This document shows, piece after piece, positions 24,176 through 32,481 of a stretch of 64,000 nucleotides of DNA. The stretch is from Prevotellaceae bacterium UBA1075. Its GTDB lineage: Bacteria; Bacteroidota; Bacteroidia; Bacteroidales; Bacteroidaceae. The translations under genes were made by a program, and so were the position numbers. The notes under the pieces are model-generated. The model was not told the origin of the DNA and made no database searches. It saw only the letters and a program-made list of their open reading frames with translations. The stretch's first letter is position 1. Every line of letters starts with the position of its first letter. The stretch spans positions 231,073 through 295,072 of the forward strand of contig DCCS01000032.1 of the NCBI GenBank assembly GCA_002316015.1. The letters run 5' to 3'.

Positions 24176-25424
24176 AGACGGGACGGCCGCCCGCATAGGC
24201 CACGATGAAAGCATCGGGGAAACTGCTCTTGACCCGTGCCAGGATGGCACGCGCTTCCTCATAGTCGGGTGTCGTGGCATACAACACCTTATACACGGTA
24301 CCTGCCCGCACAGTCCGCACAGGCGTGAGCCCCTTCAGGCGGGAATCGCCGGGGAGTGGCTTCTTGCTCACCGCAAAGAGTTGCACGCTGAACAGGGGAC
24401 GCGCATCCTCCCCACCGCCTGGCCGTGTGACAGTGGCCTCGGCCTGCGCGGTGGTAGCCTCAGCCTGCGCGGTGGTGGGATTGCCGCTGTGCGCCGAGGA
24501 ATCCTCGGGAGTGGGCGTGTCGCTGGCCGAAGTGCCAGAGGTGCCAGTCTGTGGACTGGGAGTGTCGGCCTGGGCCACGGTGGCAGGCTCCTCCTGCACA
24601 CGCTCCTCCTGCACGGCAGGTGCGGGGCGCTCCTCCCTGGCAAAGGGGTCTTGCATGGGCATCAGATCCTCGGCGCTGCTTGCCTCGCGCACGCGTCTCG
24701 CCTTCAGCCCGCTCACGGTGCCGCGTGACTGGCGCAGGGTGCGCAGGGTCTTCCCCTGGGACTTGCCCTTGGTGACACTGTAATAGGCATCGAGGGCCTT
24801 GTAGATGTCAAGGGCTATCTGCCTCTGCCCGCGCTCGCTGCACATGTAGGCGGCATCTCCCACGTTGCTCAGGAAGCCCACCTCGGTGAGTGCGGACGGC
24901 ATCTCGGTGTGCATGAGCACATACAGGTTGCTGGCGCGCGCGCCACGGTCGGCCGTGCGGCCTGAGTTGAAGTAGCTGTTCTGAAGCAGCCAGGCCAGCA
25001 GTTCGCTGTTGTCGGCATTCCGTTCCAGTGTGCTGGCCTGCACCATGTCCTGTGCCGAACGCGTGTTGGCATAGAAAGTCTCGGTGCCCGAGAGCAGGAG
25101 GTTCTTCTCCGCGAAGTTGATGTGTATGCTCAGGAAGAGGTCGGCTTTCGCGCGGTTGGCAGTCTGGCAGCGCTCGTCCAGGGAGACGAAGGTGTCGTCT
25201 GTGCGTGTGAGCACGACCTTGATGCCGGGCCGGTTCTCGCGTATGAGGGCGGCCACGCGGTTGGTGATGTTGAGCGTCAGGTCTTTCTCCAGCACGTCTC
25301 TGATGCTGGTGCCCTGGTCTTTCCCCCCGTGTCCGGCATCGAGCACCCACACCAGGGGGCGCAACTGGCGGGCGGCGCATGCCAGAGGCAAGAGCAGCAT
25401 GAGGACAAGTGTCAAGCGTTTCAT
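24144..25424 (-). CDS. N-acetylmuramoyl-L-alanine amidase (amidase_3) with low-complexity linker and SPOR-like C-terminus
   Basis: Cleaves the amide between N-acetylmuramic acid and the stem peptide in the periplasm. The 426-residue protein has a signal peptide (1 to about 18), then the amidase_3 domain to about 215: VLDAGHGGKDQGT, VVLTRTDDTFVSL, SIHINFAEK and the catalytic EVGFLSN. A Ser/Thr/Pro/Ala-rich linker (about 255-345) holds two copies of TTAQAEA encoded by a 21-bp repeat. The last 80 residues (FSVQLFAVSKKPLP) look like a SPOR-type domain. The promoter at 25429 almost touches the start. Confidence 0.92.
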   Translation of the reverse strand: MKRLTLVLMLLLPLACAARQLRPLVWVLDAGHGGKDQGTSIRDVLEKDLTLNITNRVAALIRENRPGIKVVLTRTDDTFVSLDERCQTANRAKADLFLSIHINFAEKNLLLSGTETFYANTRSAQDMVQASTLERNADNSELLAWLLQNSYFNSGRTADRGARASNLYVLMHTEMPSALTEVGFLSNVGDAAYMCSERGQRQIALDIYKALDAYYSVTKGKSQGKTLRTLRQSRGTVSGLKARRVREASSAEDLMPMQDPFAREERPAPAVQEERVQEEPATVAQADTPSPQTGTSGTSASDTPTPEDSSAHSGNPTTAQAEATTAQAEATVTRPGGGEDARPLFSVQLFAVSKKPLPGDSRLKGLTPVRTVRAGTVYKVLYATTPDYEEARAILARVKSSFPDAFIVAYAGGRPVSTAEALRMSR

Positions 25425-25428
25425 GCCG

Positions 25429-25436
25429 CAAAGTTA
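25429..25436 (-). promoter_or_regulatory. Bacteroidales promoter (TAACTTTG) almost touching the amidase start
   Basis: The complement reads TAACTTTG, with four bases before the ATG (25424-25422). The mRNA would be leaderless or nearly so, since the signal peptide needs this start. Confidence 0.55.
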
Positions 25437-25570
25437 CTGAAAAATATGTGCCTTTTACAGCGGAAACGTCCCTTTTTCACAGGCTTCCCCCCACCCCGTG
25501 TGATAAAGGGACGCGTCCGTGGGGACTGGGGCACAATGCCGCGTCTCCTCCAGCCATGTGCCCATTCAAC

Positions 25571-25590
25571 CGTCCAGCCTGGGCTGGACG
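25571..25590. repeat. Perfect 9-bp inverted repeat
   Basis: CGTCCAGCC and GGCTGGACG with a two-base centre, next to repeat array 2 and about 150 bp upstream of the amidase start. It could be an operator or a short hairpin. Of the rest of the gap 25425-25739, only the repeat array and the hairpin at 25687 stand out. Confidence 0.4.
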
Positions 25591-25594
25591 TTCA

Positions 25595-25672
25595 ACGCAG
25601 CGGCATGCGATGGCAGATGCAGCGGCATGCGTTGGCAGATGCGGCGGCATGCGTTGGCAGATGCAGCGGCAT
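25595..25672. repeat. 22-bp tandem repeat array 2 (three and a half units)
   Basis: A half unit (25595-25606) and three full 22-bp units at 25607-25628, 25629-25650 and 25651-25672, with core GCGTTGGCAGATGC. These match array 1 (4448-4516) in the same orientation and array 3 (38403-38523) in reverse complement. Confidence 0.8.
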
Positions 25673-25686
25673 GGCCATAAACACGT

Positions 25687-25717
25687 GAGGGACTCCAGCG
25701 CAGTGCTGGAGTCCCTC
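25687..25717 (-). terminator. Hairpin after the glycerophosphate/TonB gene group
   Basis: Perfect 13-bp stem GAGGGACTCCAGC / GCTGGAGTCCCTC with a five-base loop, just beyond the stop of the TonB-like gene. There is no T-run on the minus-strand side, so termination is inferred from position and stem strength. Confidence 0.5.
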
Positions 25718-25739
25718 GCGGCATTTTTCAGAACTCATC

Positions 25740-26162
25740 TCAAGGAAGGCGGAACAGGATGGGAACCGTCCACCGTGAGGACACCTTCTTGCCCTTCACC
25801 TTGGCAGGCTTCCACTTGGGCATCCCTTGGATAAGCTGGATGACGGTCTCGTTGAACCCCTCGTCGGGTGTCTTCCTGATGCGGACGTCCTCTATCTTGC
25901 CCTTGCGGGTTATCACGAATGACACCATCACGCGGCCCGACTTTCCCTGCTGGCGCATCTGTTCTGGATAGGTGAGGTTTTTCTCCAGGTAAGCCATCAA
26001 GGCTTCTTCCCCTCCTGGGAATTGTGCGAGTTTGTCTACCGCGTCATACACCGAGTCTGACGCTGCCTCCTGCACCGTCATCTCATGCGCCTCCACATTG
26101 TGGGGAGCCATCCACATGCCTGTTGTCATCAGGCATGCGGCAAAGATTGCACTTGTTTTCAT
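25740..26162 (-). CDS. TonB-like energy transducer C-terminal domain protein (140 aa)
   Basis: A short exported protein ending in a TonB C-terminal domain (FPGGEEALMAYLEKNLTYPE, GRVMVSFVITRKGKIEDVRI, MPKWKPAKVKGK). The start MKTSAIFAACLMTTGMWMAP looks like a signal peptide, not the membrane anchor plus Pro-rich region of true TonB. It may therefore be a periplasmic TonB-domain protein rather than an energy transducer. It is the last of eight minus-strand genes, 29 bases after the HAD phosphatase. Confidence 0.82.
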   Translation of the reverse strand: MKTSAIFAACLMTTGMWMAPHNVEAHEMTVQEAASDSVYDAVDKLAQFPGGEEALMAYLEKNLTYPEQMRQQGKSGRVMVSFVITRKGKIEDVRIRKTPDEGFNETVIQLIQGMPKWKPAKVKGKKVSSRWTVPILFRLP

Positions 26163-26191
26163 TGTCTCATGTATTCGGGTTTCGGTGTTGA

Positions 26192-27022
26192 TCAAGTCCT
26201 GCTCTCGGCCAGCCACTCGCCCAGTTGCGCGATGTCGCGGGCAATGATGTCGGGCTGCCGGGGAGCCTGCCGTGCCACCTCCAGGGTGGTCTCGCCCGAG
26301 AGCACCAGGCATCCCACGGCCCCGGCATTGTGTGCCATGGCAATGTCGGTGTAGATGCGGTCGCCCACCATGCATATCTCCTGGGGGCGCAGGCCCATCT
26401 GTTGCTGTATGCCCAGCAGCATGTTGGGGTCGGGCTTGCCCAGCGTGACATCGGGCTTGCGGCCTGCCGCCGACTCCAGCATGCGGCAGATGCTGCCACA
26501 GTCGATCAGGATGGTGCGCTCGTCGGTGGGGCACACGAGGTCGGGGTTGGTGGCTATGTAGGGAAGTCCTTGCCTGATCCACCAGGCCGCGCGGCACGCG
26601 CGGCTGTAGGTGAGTGTCATGTCGAAGGCTGCCACCACTATGTCGGGCACGTCATCGGGGTCATCGGCTGTGGAGATGAAGCCCGCCTTGACAAACTGCT
26701 CCGTCATGCTGGGAGTGCCCAGCAGGAAGAGTTTCCGGGCCTGGGGATAATGGGCATGGATGTAGTCGATGGTGGCGATGGTGGTATTGTATATCTCCTG
26801 CTCGGTGGCATGGATGCCCATGTGCTCGAGTTTCTGCAGGTATGCGTCGATGCTCTTGCTGGGGTTGTTGGTGAGGAAAGAGTAGGTGATACCCATCTTG
26901 CCCAGCCTATCGAGGAACGGGATGGTGAAGGGGAAGACCTTGCTCCCCATATAGATGGTCCCGTCCATGTCCAGTGCCACGTGGCGCACGCCGCGCAGCA
27001 ATTCCTTAGTCCTCTGTTCCAT
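26192..27022 (-). CDS. HAD-IIA family phosphatase (NagD/glycerol-phosphate phosphatase-like)
   Basis: Cytosolic sugar-phosphate or glycerol-phosphate phosphatase, 276 residues. HAD motif I is LDMDGTIYMG near residue 17, motif II TNNPSKS, then the C2-type IIA cap, motif III region TLGKPDPNMLL and motif IV MVGDRIYTDIAMAHNAG. The IIA class includes NagD, pyridoxal phosphatase and mammalian glycerol-3-phosphate phosphatase. Its place directly after the GlpT-like gene, with a 17-base overlap, makes a glycerophosphate substrate a reasonable inference, not a proof. Confidence 0.85.
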   Translation of the reverse strand: MEQRTKELLRGVRHVALDMDGTIYMGSKVFPFTIPFLDRLGKMGITYSFLTNNPSKSIDAYLQKLEHMGIHATEQEIYNTTIATIDYIHAHYPQARKLFLLGTPSMTEQFVKAGFISTADDPDDVPDIVVAAFDMTLTYSRACRAAWWIRQGLPYIATNPDLVCPTDERTILIDCGSICRMLESAAGRKPDVTLGKPDPNMLLGIQQQMGLRPQEICMVGDRIYTDIAMAHNAGAVGCLVLSGETTLEVARQAPRQPDIIARDIAQLGEWLAESRT

Positions 27023-28457
27023 ATCCGTCTGCTTTTGCTTTCCACATCATACTGAAGGTGAGCACGCCCACCAGTGCCACACCTATCATGCCCATGAACA
27101 CATAGTCCCAGCTGCGCTCGGGATTGACCTTGTTCATCAAGTCCACAAACATGCCCACGCCTATGCCAGACACCAGTCCGCTCGCGTAACCGAACAGCCC
27201 CACGAAGCCATTGGCGGTGGCGGCGGCGCGGTTGGTGGCCTGGTTGGCGGCGGCAATGCCTATGAGTGCCTGCGGGCCGTAGATGCAGAAGCCCGCCATG
27301 GCCAGCACGACCACCATGAGCCACGCGGGAGTCTGGGCGGGCAGCACGAGGAAGACACCCATGAACACGGCCACGCCCAACATGCAGAACAGGCAGGTGC
27401 GGTGGGCGCGGCCCTGCAGCCAACGGTCGGTAATCCATCCGAAGAAGAGGGTGCCCAGGATGCCGAATATCTCGAACAGAGCCACCGTCCAGCCCGCGTG
27501 CGAAAGACTCATGCCACGGGCTTCCTTGAGGAACGTCGGGCCCCAGTCGAGCACGGCGAAGCGGACTATGTACACCAGGAAATTCGATATGGCCAGAATC
27601 CATATCCAGCGGTTGCGGAACACCATCCTGCGCAGGAACTTCTTGTATTCCGCCTCGCCCGCGCTGCCTTTCTTGTTGACCGTGTGGATTTCGGCAAGCC
27701 CCACTGACGAGGGGGTGTCACGCAAGAAGGCGAAGATGAACACCGAACCGGCCAGGGCGATGGTGGCGGGAATCCAGAAGCACCACCGCCAGGCCCCGTA
27801 GTGCGAGGCCGACTCGATGACGCTCTGCATGCGCTCCGCGTCACAGGTGTCCACATGCAGGTTGGCGGCGATGGCGGCCACGATGTCGGGGTTGGAGGAC
27901 ATGTTCTCGCCCATCGTGCCCATCACGTAGCCACACAGGATGGCCACGATGCTGGCTCCCAGGGAGTGGGAGGTGTTCCACACCGACATCTTGGTGGCCA
28001 GCTCGTCGGACGGAACCCAGTGGCTCAGCAGGCGCGCGCACGGAGGGAAGCCGCAGCCCTGGAAGAAATTGTTGAGCAGCAGGATAATGCCAAAGACGAG
28101 CACCATCATGTTGGTGAACTGCGGGCCGGAGGTGTCACCCGTAATCAGGGCACTGAGGTCGGCGCCGAACCCGAAGGCATAGTTGGCCACGGCACAGAGC
28201 AGAAGCCCTATGGCCATGTGGTAGCGCGCGTTCATGCGGTCGGCCATGAAGCCGTTGAGGAAGCGGCTAAGGCCATAGGTCACCGTGACCAGCGACATGA
28301 TAACTCCGAAACTCGTCTTTGTGATGCCGTATTCGGCGCTGAGCCCAGGGATGGCAAACGAGAAGTTCTTGCGAACAAAATAGAACAGGGCATAACCTAC
28401 CATCGTGACGATGATGGTGCGCCACTGCCAATAGAGGAAACTCTTATTGGTCTTCAT
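27006..28457 (-). CDS. GlpT-like glycerol phosphate:phosphate antiporter (OPA family MFS)
   Basis: Inner-membrane importer that swaps an organophosphate for phosphate. The 483-residue protein has about 12 membrane helices. The two phosphate-binding arginines of GlpT are in place: Arg29 in FYFVRKNFSFAIP and Arg299 in VYIVRFAVLDWGPTFLKE. FFQGCGFPPCARLLSHW is also GlpT-like. The gene lies between G1P dehydrogenase and the HAD phosphatase and downstream of glpABC, so glycerol 3-phosphate, and possibly glycerol 1-phosphate, is the probable substrate; hexose phosphate (UhpT type) is the alternative. A longer loop (about 180-225) than in E. coli GlpT is visible. Confidence 0.87.
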   Translation of the reverse strand: MKTNKSFLYWQWRTIIVTMVGYALFYFVRKNFSFAIPGLSAEYGITKTSFGVIMSLVTVTYGLSRFLNGFMADRMNARYHMAIGLLLCAVANYAFGFGADLSALITGDTSGPQFTNMMVLVFGIILLLNNFFQGCGFPPCARLLSHWVPSDELATKMSVWNTSHSLGASIVAILCGYVMGTMGENMSSNPDIVAAIAANLHVDTCDAERMQSVIESASHYGAWRWCFWIPATIALAGSVFIFAFLRDTPSSVGLAEIHTVNKKGSAGEAEYKKFLRRMVFRNRWIWILAISNFLVYIVRFAVLDWGPTFLKEARGMSLSHAGWTVALFEIFGILGTLFFGWITDRWLQGRAHRTCLFCMLGVAVFMGVFLVLPAQTPAWLMVVVLAMAGFCIYGPQALIGIAAANQATNRAAATANGFVGLFGYASGLVSGIGVGMFVDLMNKVNPERSWDYVFMGMIGVALVGVLTFSMMWKAKADGYGTED

Positions 28458-28511
28458 CTCTTGAAATAGTGTTATGTGGTTATCTTGTTAAAAGTCTGTG
28501 TGGAACGGCTC

Positions 28512-29843
28512 TCAGGCAAAGTGGGAACTCATCAGGCGGTCGGCCCACTCTTCCATCGTGCCCATGCGCACCGCCACATCAAAGATGGTGTAGCGGCGGC
28601 GTATCTGCTGGGAGCGTATGATGGTGGCACGCATCTGCTCACGGCCGAGGCCAATGTCGCGGGGATGGACGGGCGCACCCACGGCCTTGAGCCTCCCGAT
28701 GGCCTGCGGCACGGTGAGCAGCTGCTGGCGCAGGCGGCTCTTCAACTCGTCCTGGCGGTCTCGCATAATCTCAAAATGCCTGCGCAATTCCTCGGGCGAT
28801 GAGTACTTGGCCTCTATCTCGCCTGCTGCGAAGGTGGGGAAATCCGATTTGCGGAACATCCTGAGTGATGCCTCCTTCTGTTCCTCAAGAGATGGCCAGC
28901 GCATCACCAGCGCGTCAATGTCAAGCGTGGAGAGGTCTGTGTGGAGCAGTTGCTCGTAGAAGAACAGGGACACGATGGTGCCTATGCTCACCTGGAACCC
29001 GTGCGAGGGAGCCTGGCCGTCGGGCGTCACGAATCGGTCCATGTTGAGCATGTGGCTTATCTGGTGCTCCGCGCCACTGGCCGGACGGCTCGACGCGGGA
29101 TAAGCCTGCATGGCGAAACCGCCCAGCATCAGTCCCTCGGCCAGTGCCTGGAGAGCCTTGGGGTCACCCTCGCGACAGGCTTCGGGATGCGACAGGGCAT
29201 CGTGCAGTCCGCCCTGCACGATGTTCCACGGGGTGGGGTCAATGGGCTCCACCCCCAGCACATCGGCCACAATCCAGTCGGCACCGGCGGGCACCTTGGC
29301 CATGAGGTCGGCATAGCCGCTGGCAGTCATGCCGGCAGGAGCAGTGGCCAGCACATCCACATCGGCCACCACGGCCTGCGGGGCCGCGCACTTGTAGGTG
29401 CTCTTGATGCCGTCCCTGGTGATTGACGCGCCAAAGGCGACGTACCCGTCCATGGACGCCGCAGTGGCCACCACCATATAAGGGCGGCCCTGGTGTGCGG
29501 AGCACAACTTGGTGATGTCGTTGATGGTTCCCGACCCCACGGCCACAGCCACGGCACCGGTGTGCGAGAGTTTCGCGTCGAGTTGCTCTATATACTTCCA
29601 TTCGGCATGCATGTCAGCGTCCTTGAACACGATGGAAGCGTCAGTCTCCACTCCCGCCTGCCGCAAGAGGGTGTCCACCCTCTCGCCTGCCACCGCCCAT
29701 GTGGCGGCGTGTGCCACCACCACGGCCTTCTTGCCGGGGAACTGGCTCTTGAACACCTGGGGCACTTTGTCCAGGACACCGCTTCCGATCTCCAGGGCGT
29801 GTGTCTGTGTGGCGTTGCTCAACGCCAGTTGTACTCTATCCAT
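28512..29843 (-). CDS. sn-glycerol-1-phosphate dehydrogenase (EgsA/AraM family)
   Basis: Interconverts sn-glycerol 1-phosphate and dihydroxyacetone phosphate with NAD(P), a metal-dependent enzyme related to glycerol dehydrogenase. The 443-residue protein shows VAVGSGTINDITKL and ATAASMDGYVAFGASI, the AraM/EgsA nucleotide and substrate motifs, and AKVPAGADWIVAD. Bacillus AraM is about 394 residues, so this is longer at the C-terminus. In other bacteria the enzyme makes G1P for archaeal-type or PcrB lipids; here it lies inside a glp operon between glpC and a GlpT-like gene, which suggests catabolism of G1P to dihydroxyacetone phosphate. That role is inference. Confidence 0.88.
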   Translation of the reverse strand: MDRVQLALSNATQTHALEIGSGVLDKVPQVFKSQFPGKKAVVVAHAATWAVAGERVDTLLRQAGVETDASIVFKDADMHAEWKYIEQLDAKLSHTGAVAVAVGSGTINDITKLCSAHQGRPYMVVATAASMDGYVAFGASITRDGIKSTYKCAAPQAVVADVDVLATAPAGMTASGYADLMAKVPAGADWIVADVLGVEPIDPTPWNIVQGGLHDALSHPEACREGDPKALQALAEGLMLGGFAMQAYPASSRPASGAEHQISHMLNMDRFVTPDGQAPSHGFQVSIGTIVSLFFYEQLLHTDLSTLDIDALVMRWPSLEEQKEASLRMFRKSDFPTFAAGEIEAKYSSPEELRRHFEIMRDRQDELKSRLRQQLLTVPQAIGRLKAVGAPVHPRDIGLGREQMRATIIRSQQIRRRYTIFDVAVRMGTMEEWADRLMSSHFA

Positions 29844-29888
29844 ATCGGAGTTTTTGGGTTTGCCGGGGTGGCTGTTGCTTGTTCCTTG

Positions 29889-31169
29889 TCATGCCAGTCC
29901 GTTCAGGCGCCGGGTCTCCTCCACGTCCATGGCCTCGGCCAGGATGCTGATTGGATGCATCACCCTGGCCCGTGTGGACATCTCTATCTGCCACTTGCAT
30001 GTCTCGCAGTCGCACACCACACAGTCGGCATGGGCGTCCTCTATCTGGCGGAAGAGGCTGGCCCCTATCTTTTGGGATATGCCGTAGTTCTCCACCTTGA
30101 ACCCGTAGGTGCCGCCGATGCCGCAGCATTGCGAGTCCAGGATCACGAGGTCCACGCCGGGAATCATCTTGATGAGCTCGGTGCTGTATATGGCCCAGCC
30201 CAGCCTCTCCATGTGGCAGGCGGTGTGGTAGGCCAGCCTGCGGCGGTAGTCCTTGCGGAACGCGAGCCTCACGTTCCCGTTCTCCACCAGGCGGAAGATG
30301 TACCTGGTGGCCAGCGAGAGGTGCTTCCGTGCCACATCGTTGTTGATGTGCAGCAGATGCTCGTACTCCTCGCGCATGGTGAAGGTGCACGTGCTGCCGG
30401 TGGCGATGATGTCCATGCCCCGTGCTGTCGCGCGCCTCATGGCGGCCATGTTGGCCACACCCTGTCGGCGCGCCTCGCGGGGCATGCTGTTGGTTATCTT
30501 GGCCACTCCGCAGCACTTCTCCCCCTGGAGCAGCTGCACTCCGTAGCCTATGGCGTTCATCACCCCCACGAGTTCCTGTCCGAGCTGCGGGTAGTTGTAG
30601 TTGACATAGCAGCCATGGAAGAATCCCACCTGGTGCGGATAGCGCAGTTGCTCCCCGGCACAGTTCTTCTGGTACCACTTGCGGAACGTCTGCGCCGCAT
30701 ACTTGGGCATCGTCCTGCGCTTGTCGATGGCCATGATGCCATGCATGAACACCGTCTTGAAGAGTGGCATGGCCAGCATGCCATTCACGAGCGGTGCCAT
30801 GTGCGTGGCCATTGTGCCCACGAAGTCGGTGTTGCACAGGAGCGTCTCGCGCAGGAATGGGAAGGGTCTCCATGAGCGCGCGTAAGGCGCGTAACGGATG
30901 CGCGCGCTCTGTATGATGTCGCCTATCTGCACGCCTTGGGGGCACGCCACCTCGCACCGCTTGCAGTTGAGGCACATCTTCAGAGCCTTGTCGTCATAGT
31001 AGCGCGGGTCTTTCATCCGGTACCGCTCACCGTCGGGGCCCGCCTGCTTGGGGCCTGGATACCGTGTGGTCACGCCCGACACGGGGCAATAGACCGTGCA
31101 TATCGAGCATTTGAGGCAAGCCTCCAGTTCCTTCTCGCTGATGCTCAACAGTTGTATCTTCTTGGACAT
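29889..31169 (-). CDS. glpC: Anaerobic glycerol-3-phosphate dehydrogenase subunit C
   Basis: Iron-sulfur subunit that anchors GlpAB to the membrane and passes electrons to the quinone pool. The 426-residue protein has two 4Fe-4S ferredoxin motifs near the N-terminus (CLKCSICTVYCPV and CLNCKRCEVACPQG) and two CCG domains (CCGVAK and CCGIGG). I chose the ATG at 31169 (MSKKIQLLSISEKEL); an upstream in-frame start would overlap glpB. It lies 37 bases after glpB and 45 before the G1P dehydrogenase gene. Confidence 0.93.
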   Translation of the reverse strand: MSKKIQLLSISEKELEACLKCSICTVYCPVSGVTTRYPGPKQAGPDGERYRMKDPRYYDDKALKMCLNCKRCEVACPQGVQIGDIIQSARIRYAPYARSWRPFPFLRETLLCNTDFVGTMATHMAPLVNGMLAMPLFKTVFMHGIMAIDKRRTMPKYAAQTFRKWYQKNCAGEQLRYPHQVGFFHGCYVNYNYPQLGQELVGVMNAIGYGVQLLQGEKCCGVAKITNSMPREARRQGVANMAAMRRATARGMDIIATGSTCTFTMREEYEHLLHINNDVARKHLSLATRYIFRLVENGNVRLAFRKDYRRRLAYHTACHMERLGWAIYSTELIKMIPGVDLVILDSQCCGIGGTYGFKVENYGISQKIGASLFRQIEDAHADCVVCDCETCKWQIEMSTRARVMHPISILAEAMDVEETRRLNGLA

Positions 31170-31206
31170 AACGCTTCCCTTGTGTTGTTTCTCCTGTATG
31201 CGCGTA

Positions 31207-32454
31207 TTATTTCTCCAGTATGCGCTGCGCCACGCGCAGGGCCGTGACCATGTCCACCCCGGCCCCGTCGGCCTGCCTTGCCGCGTTGTGGCCACCCAGC
31301 ACAGCCCCTGCCGCATAGAGGTTGCTGATGGCCCGCCCGCCCTTTAGTGCCTGCATGGACGCGTTCACCCTCACCCCATAATACATGTAGGGCTGGTCGT
31401 CAAAGACCGACGGGCTCACCCACTGCATGCGGTCGGCGGGGGCTGTGGTGTCCAGGTCAAAGACAGGCTCGTATACCCGCTCGTAGTTGGCCTTGAGCCC
31501 GTCGCTGGCAAAGGAGCCCGTCGCGAGCACAAAGTCATCGGCCTCCAGCCGTTCGTCGGGCAGCAGGGATGTCTCCACAAAGTGCAGGTGGCCGTCCTTG
31601 ATCCGCCCCCCCGTCACGGTGTTTCCCAGCATGTACACCCCGCCCAGGCTGGCGAAGTGCTTCCGCAGCAGTGTCTGCACGCGCACGCCCGGCACCGAGG
31701 GTGGCATGGTGCTGAGGAAATGCAGGGGCTTCTGTACGCGTCCGCGTATGAACTCCACCGCCTCCTGCGAGTCCAGTCCCACTATCGCGGGCATGATGAC
31801 GGCCTCGGCTCCGGAGGCCGCCTTGTTGATGCGGGCGGCGACCTGCTGCAGTTTCTTGTCACGGGCGAGCACCTTGGCCAGGTTGGCCGAGCGCATCTCT
31901 GAGGGGCTTTGCCGCCTGTGTGTCAGCGAGGGCACCGACATGGAAGCCGTCTCCACCTGCGCTCCCAGCCGCCGCAGTCCCTCGGTGACGAGGGACACGG
32001 GGAAGTCCATGAAGCCAGGCACGCTGACCAGGAGCACCTTCCTGTAGGGGAACGACTCCGGATCCTGCACCGTCAGGTAGTCATCGAGGGAGAACCATGT
32101 GGGTCTGAGCGACCCGGTGGGGGTCATGCGGAAGTGGTTGTGTGTCATTCCGCCCTGTCCGCTGAGCCCGCTCTCGGTGAATATTCTGAGAGCCTGCGTG
32201 GCCAGCAGGGGCACGTTGTCAATCCCCACCAGATGATACGGGTGCTTGGCATCAAGCGCGTGTATGGCCTCGAAGGGGTTGGTCACCTGTTGTCCGCAGG
32301 TGTCGTAACCCAGTATGTCAAATGAGCCCGAGCTGAAATGTAACGTGCTTTGCCCTGCGGCGATGATTGCCACATGACGTCCCTCGCGTGCCAGGGCTAT
32401 GCCGCAAAGCAGCCCGCTTAACCCGCCGCCAATGATTATGTTGTCAAATTTCAT
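31207..32454 (-). CDS. glpB: Anaerobic glycerol-3-phosphate dehydrogenase subunit B
   Basis: FAD-binding subunit of the GlpABC complex. The 415-residue protein opens with the dinucleotide fold NIIIGGGLSGLLCGIALAREG and carries the GlpB-type RVQTLLRKHF and LYAAGAVLGGHNAARQADGAG close to the C-terminus. It sits in the canonical order glpA-glpB-glpC, with 27 bases after glpA and 37 before glpC. Function is secure from family and order. Confidence 0.93.
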   Translation of the reverse strand: MKFDNIIIGGGLSGLLCGIALAREGRHVAIIAAGQSTLHFSSGSFDILGYDTCGQQVTNPFEAIHALDAKHPYHLVGIDNVPLLATQALRIFTESGLSGQGGMTHNHFRMTPTGSLRPTWFSLDDYLTVQDPESFPYRKVLLVSVPGFMDFPVSLVTEGLRRLGAQVETASMSVPSLTHRRQSPSEMRSANLAKVLARDKKLQQVAARINKAASGAEAVIMPAIVGLDSQEAVEFIRGRVQKPLHFLSTMPPSVPGVRVQTLLRKHFASLGGVYMLGNTVTGGRIKDGHLHFVETSLLPDERLEADDFVLATGSFASDGLKANYERVYEPVFDLDTTAPADRMQWVSPSVFDDQPYMYYGVRVNASMQALKGGRAISNLYAAGAVLGGHNAARQADGAGVDMVTALRVAQRILEK

Positions 32455-32481
32455 TCGCTTGTCACTTTAATGCATGCACAG